From the NCBI RefSeq assembly GCF_030813495.1, contig NZ_JAUSUI010000002.1, forward strand, positions 310,001-374,000: a stretch of 64,000 nt of DNA, given 5' to 3'. Source of the DNA: Ancylobacter polymorphus. Its GTDB lineage: Bacteria; Pseudomonadota; Alphaproteobacteria; Rhizobiales; Xanthobacteraceae. A program made the translations under genes and the position numbers. Below the pieces are notes generated by a model that worked only from the letters and a program-made list of their open reading frames with translations, did no database searches and was not told the DNA's origin. Positions 61,504 through 64,000 of this stretch are shown here, in pieces; the stretch's first letter is position 1; every line of letters begins with the position of its first letter.

Positions 61504-63378
61504 TCAGCGCGACGTGCCGGTCGCGGCGGGGAAGGGCAGGACATTGCCGTCGCGCCGCGCCAGCCGTCCCGCCACCTCGACCAGCTGCTGCGGGATGAAG
61601 GGCTTGCTCACCACCGGCGCCTGGGCGAAGGCGGCCGGCAGGTTCTCGCGGCCATAGCCGCTGACGAAGGCGAAGGGAATGCCGCGCCGGGTGAGCGCCG
61701 CCGCGACGGCATCCACCGGCTTGCCGTGGAGATTGCCGTCGAGCAGGGCGGCGTCGAACGCGCCGGTCTCGATCGCCTCCAGCGCCTCCTCCACGGTGCG
61801 CGCCGGGCCATGGACGCTGGCGCCGGCATCCTCCAGCACCGCGATGAGTTCGAGCGCCACCAGCGCCTCGTCCTCCACCACGAGCAGGCGGCAAGCGTCG
61901 AGCGCCGGCACCTCGCGCGGCGGCTCCGGCGGCGCCGGGGCGACTGGACGGGCGGCGATGTCGGCCATCGGGTCCGGGGTGCGGTCCAGGCGCATCATCA
62001 GCTCCCACACCACCCCCTCATTGCGGTAGGAGACGGAGGCGGTGCCGCCGTCCGACTTCATGCTGCTGTCGATGAGAGTGGAGCCGAAGCCGCGCTTGAC
62101 CGGCGTCTGCACCGGCGGGCCGCCGCTTTCCTGCCAGCGCAGCTGAAGCTGGTCGCCCTCCACCGACCATTCCAGCACGACGCGGCCGGCGGGGCGGGAG
62201 AACGCGCCGTATTTCAGCGCATTGGTCGCCAGCTCGTGCAGGATCAGCGCGAGGCGCAGCGCCGGCTGCGGCAGCAGCTGCACGCGCGGGCCACGGGCGT
62301 CGAGCCGCGCCGGATCGACGGCGCCGAGCCGCAGCTGGTCGTGCACGAGGTCCATGAGATCGGCGCCCTGCCAGGTGCGGTCGCTGAGCATGCCATGGGC
62401 GCGCGCCAGCGCCTGGATGCGGCCTGAGAAGGTGGCGGAGAACTGGTCGGGGTTGCGGGAGTAGCGCAGCGTCTGGGTGGCGATGGCCTGCACGCTGGCA
62501 AGTGTGTTCTTCACCCGGTGGTTCAGCTCGCCGATGAGCAGGGTCTGGGTTTCCTCGGCGCGGCGGCGGTCGGTGATGTCGAGAATCTGCACGCTGAGCG
62601 AGACCGGCTGTCCGTTGGGGCGGCGCAGCACGGAACTGTACCATTCGCAGTCCAGCACCGCGCCCGCGCGGGTGCGGCAGCGCACCGTGTGGTGCCCGCG
62701 CTGGTGCGCCGCATCCGCCAGCGAACCGGAGAGCATTTCCGCGAGTTCGCCGATGCTGCTGTCGCAGAGCCAGCCGAGATCGGACAGCGACTGCCCCGTC
62801 ATTTCCGCCGCCGTCCAGCCGAACATGCGCTCGGCGCCCTTGGACCAGGCGAGCAGGCGCATGTCGGGATCGAATTCGACAATGGCGAGCGGGGAATTGT
62901 CGGTGTGCGCCTGCAGCCGGTCGAGCGCGCCTTTCAGCTCGGCTGCGGCGGTGGCAAGCGCGTCCTTCTGCCGGGCCAGCTGCTCATGCTGGCGGGCGAT
63001 GGAGAAGAACACCTCCGCCTTGCTCTTGAGGATCAGCGGATCGATCGGCTTGTAGATGAAATCGACCGCGCCGGCCTCATAGCCCTTGAATCGGCGGCCC
63101 TCATCGGTGGAGGCGGCGGTGACGAAGATGATGGGCACACGTCGCGTGCGCTCGGTGCCGCGCATCATCTCGGCGAGTTCGAACCCGTCCATGTCGGGCA
63201 TCTGCACGTCGAGCAAAGCGAGGGCGAAATCATGCTCCAGCAGCAGTTCCAGCGCCTCGACGCCGGAGCGCGCCTTGTAGAGGGTGAGCCCGTCGCGGCG
63301 CAGCAGCGCCTCCAGCGCGCGCAGATTCTCCTCGATGTCGTCGACCAGCAGGAACTTGACCGGCTCAGGCGACATCAT
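61504..63378 (-). CDS. hybrid two-component protein: REC-PAS-HWE/HisKA_2 kinase-REC
   Basis: A 624-residue soluble protein. REC 1 (about 5-125) has FLLVDDIEENLRAL and LALLDVQMPDMDGFEL. A coiled coil (about 130-180) and a PAS domain (about 185-300) follow. The kinase core contains LLIGELNHRVKNTLASVQAIATQTL, the HWE/HisKA_2 H-box, and the ATPase (ELATNALKYGAFS). REC 2 (about 500-610) has RLLVVEDEALVALEL and AALLDGNLHG. It overlaps cheR by 14 bases, so the pair may act in a chemosensory-like pathway. GGGAGG lies six bases before the ATG at 63378. Confidence 0.93.
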   Translation of the reverse strand: MMSPEPVKFLLVDDIEENLRALEALLRRDGLTLYKARSGVEALELLLEHDFALALLDVQMPDMDGFELAEMMRGTERTRRVPIIFVTAASTDEGRRFKGYEAGAVDFIYKPIDPLILKSKAEVFFSIARQHEQLARQKDALATAAAELKGALDRLQAHTDNSPLAIVEFDPDMRLLAWSKGAERMFGWTAAEMTGQSLSDLGWLCDSSIGELAEMLSGSLADAAHQRGHHTVRCRTRAGAVLDCEWYSSVLRRPNGQPVSLSVQILDITDRRRAEETQTLLIGELNHRVKNTLASVQAIATQTLRYSRNPDQFSATFSGRIQALARAHGMLSDRTWQGADLMDLVHDQLRLGAVDPARLDARGPRVQLLPQPALRLALILHELATNALKYGAFSRPAGRVVLEWSVEGDQLQLRWQESGGPPVQTPVKRGFGSTLIDSSMKSDGGTASVSYRNEGVVWELMMRLDRTPDPMADIAARPVAPAPPEPPREVPALDACRLLVVEDEALVALELIAVLEDAGASVHGPARTVEEALEAIETGAFDAALLDGNLHGKPVDAVAAALTRRGIPFAFVSGYGRENLPAAFAQAPVVSKPFIPQQLVEVAGRLARRDGNVLPFPAATGTSR

Positions 63379-64000
63379 GGCGGGCCTCCCGCAGCGGTGC
63401 CGTCGCCAGCCGGCGGAAGATGCGCTCATCGGGCGCGAAGGCGGCGAAGGCGTCGGCATGGGCGGAAAAGCGCAGGCTCTCATTCATGCCGAGGCCGAGG
63501 AAGCCGCCGCGCGTCAGCGATTCCCGGAACAGCCGCAGCGCGCGGTCCTGCAGGTTCGAATCGAAATAGATCAGCACGTTGCGACAGGAGATCAGGTGCA
63601 TTTCGGAAAACACCTCATCGGAAGCGAGGCTGTGTTCGGCGAAGACGGTGCGGGCGCGCAGCGACTTGTCGAACACCGCCCCGCCATAGGCGGCGGTGTA
63701 ATAGTCCGACAGCGAGGAACGCCCGCCGGACTTGCGGTGGTTCTCGGTGAACAGCGGGATGCGGTCGAGGTCGTAAATGCCGAGTTCCGCCCGCGCCAGC
63801 GCCACCGGGTTGATCTCGGTGGCGTAGAACAGGGTGCGCGATTCCAGCCCTTCCTCGCGGAACAGGATGGCGAGCGAATAGAGTTCTTCGCCCGCGCTGC
63901 AGCCGGCGACCCACACTTTGAGCGAGGGGAAGGTGCGCAGATGCGGGATCACCTCCTCGCGCAGGGTGCGGAAATAGTCGGGATCGCGGAACATCTCGCT
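63365..64000 (-). CDS. cheR: CheR-type methyltransferase, 3' part
   Basis: The C-terminal 211 residues of a protein-glutamate O-methyltransferase; the gene continues past the window edge. It contains SEMFRDPDYF at the cut, the SAM-binding motif VWVAGCSAGEELYSLAI, and FLISCRNVLIYFD-like LISCRNVLIYFD. CheR methylates chemoreceptors using S-adenosylmethionine. It overlaps the hybrid kinase gene by 14 bases. An upstream cheB is expected in the CheB-CheR fusion type but cannot be seen here. Confidence 0.93.
   Translation of the reverse strand, partial: SEMFRDPDYFRTLREEVIPHLRTFPSLKVWVAGCSAGEELYSLAILFREEGLESRTLFYATEINPVALARAELGIYDLDRIPLFTENHRKSGGRSSLSDYYTAAYGGAVFDKSLRARTVFAEHSLASDEVFSEMHLISCRNVLIYFDSNLQDRALRLFRESLTRGGFLGLGMNESLRFSAHADAFAAFAPDERIFRRLATAPLREARHDVA

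Overview
The window is GC-rich (roughly 70%) alphaproteobacterial DNA. Gene content and dispersed palindromic repeats point to Hyphomicrobiales (Rhizobiales), perhaps Xanthobacteraceae. The clues are a rhizobial-type glpSTPQV glycerol ABC transporter, choline-O-sulfate genes, several amide and branched-chain-type ABC systems, and repeat elements bounded by CTAGAGC. The assignment rests on protein style and gene order, not on a database search. No tRNA, rRNA, CRISPR array or transposase was seen.

Layout. 1-3.6 kb: an alpha/beta hydrolase, a PfkB kinase, a fumarylacetoacetase-family enzyme and a BON-domain protein. 3.6-6.4 kb: a B12-dependent diol/glycerol dehydratase whose large and medium subunits are one protein, followed by the small subunit. 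6.4-15.7 kb (minus strand): a complete glycerol operon, glpD-glpS-glpT-glpP-glpQ-small membrane protein-glpV-glpK. 16.2-22.0 kb: a second carbohydrate ABC transporter of the same layout. 22.1-28.2 kb: dihydroxyacetone-kinase genes, both the fused ATP-type DhaKL and separate DhaL, DhaM and DhaK, with a dedicated HPr and enzyme I. 28.3-32.4 kb: an AaeXAB-like efflux set and a GntR regulator.

32.4-34.6 kb holds the most unusual locus. It encodes an HprK-like P-loop kinase with an N-terminal PqqD-like domain, beside three consecutive short reading frames whose last 32 residues align without gaps. It looks like a small peptide-modification (RiPP-like) system. 34.9-38.5 kb: an anion permease and tex.

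38.6-48.5 kb (minus): amide operon 1, comprising an AmiC-like sensor, an ANTAR antiterminator, an amide/urea-type ABC transporter, a formamidase and a double-domain nitrilase. Its leader has hexaloop hairpins and a competing terminator. 48.5-52.2 kb: choline-O-sulfate genes (LysR regulator, choX, betC). 52.4-61.4 kb (minus, apart from one small secreted protein): amide operon 2, with a second AmiC/ANTAR pair, a second hexaloop-terminator leader, a nitrilase, an ABC transporter with fused LivM-LivG, and a DUF1028 protein. 61.5-64 kb: a REC-PAS-HWE kinase-REC hybrid protein and the 3' part of cheR.

How the parts fit. The left half takes up C3 polyols and ketoses and feeds them through glycerol kinase, glycerol-3-phosphate dehydrogenase and the Dha kinases to dihydroxyacetone phosphate, with a side route from glycerol or diols to aldehydes. 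The right half scavenges nitrogen: amides and nitrile-type substrates are imported and hydrolysed to ammonia under two parallel amide-sensing antitermination circuits. The solute-binding-protein genes of the ABC operons are each followed by hairpin-rich or repetitive spacers, which suggests graded expression of binding protein over membrane components.
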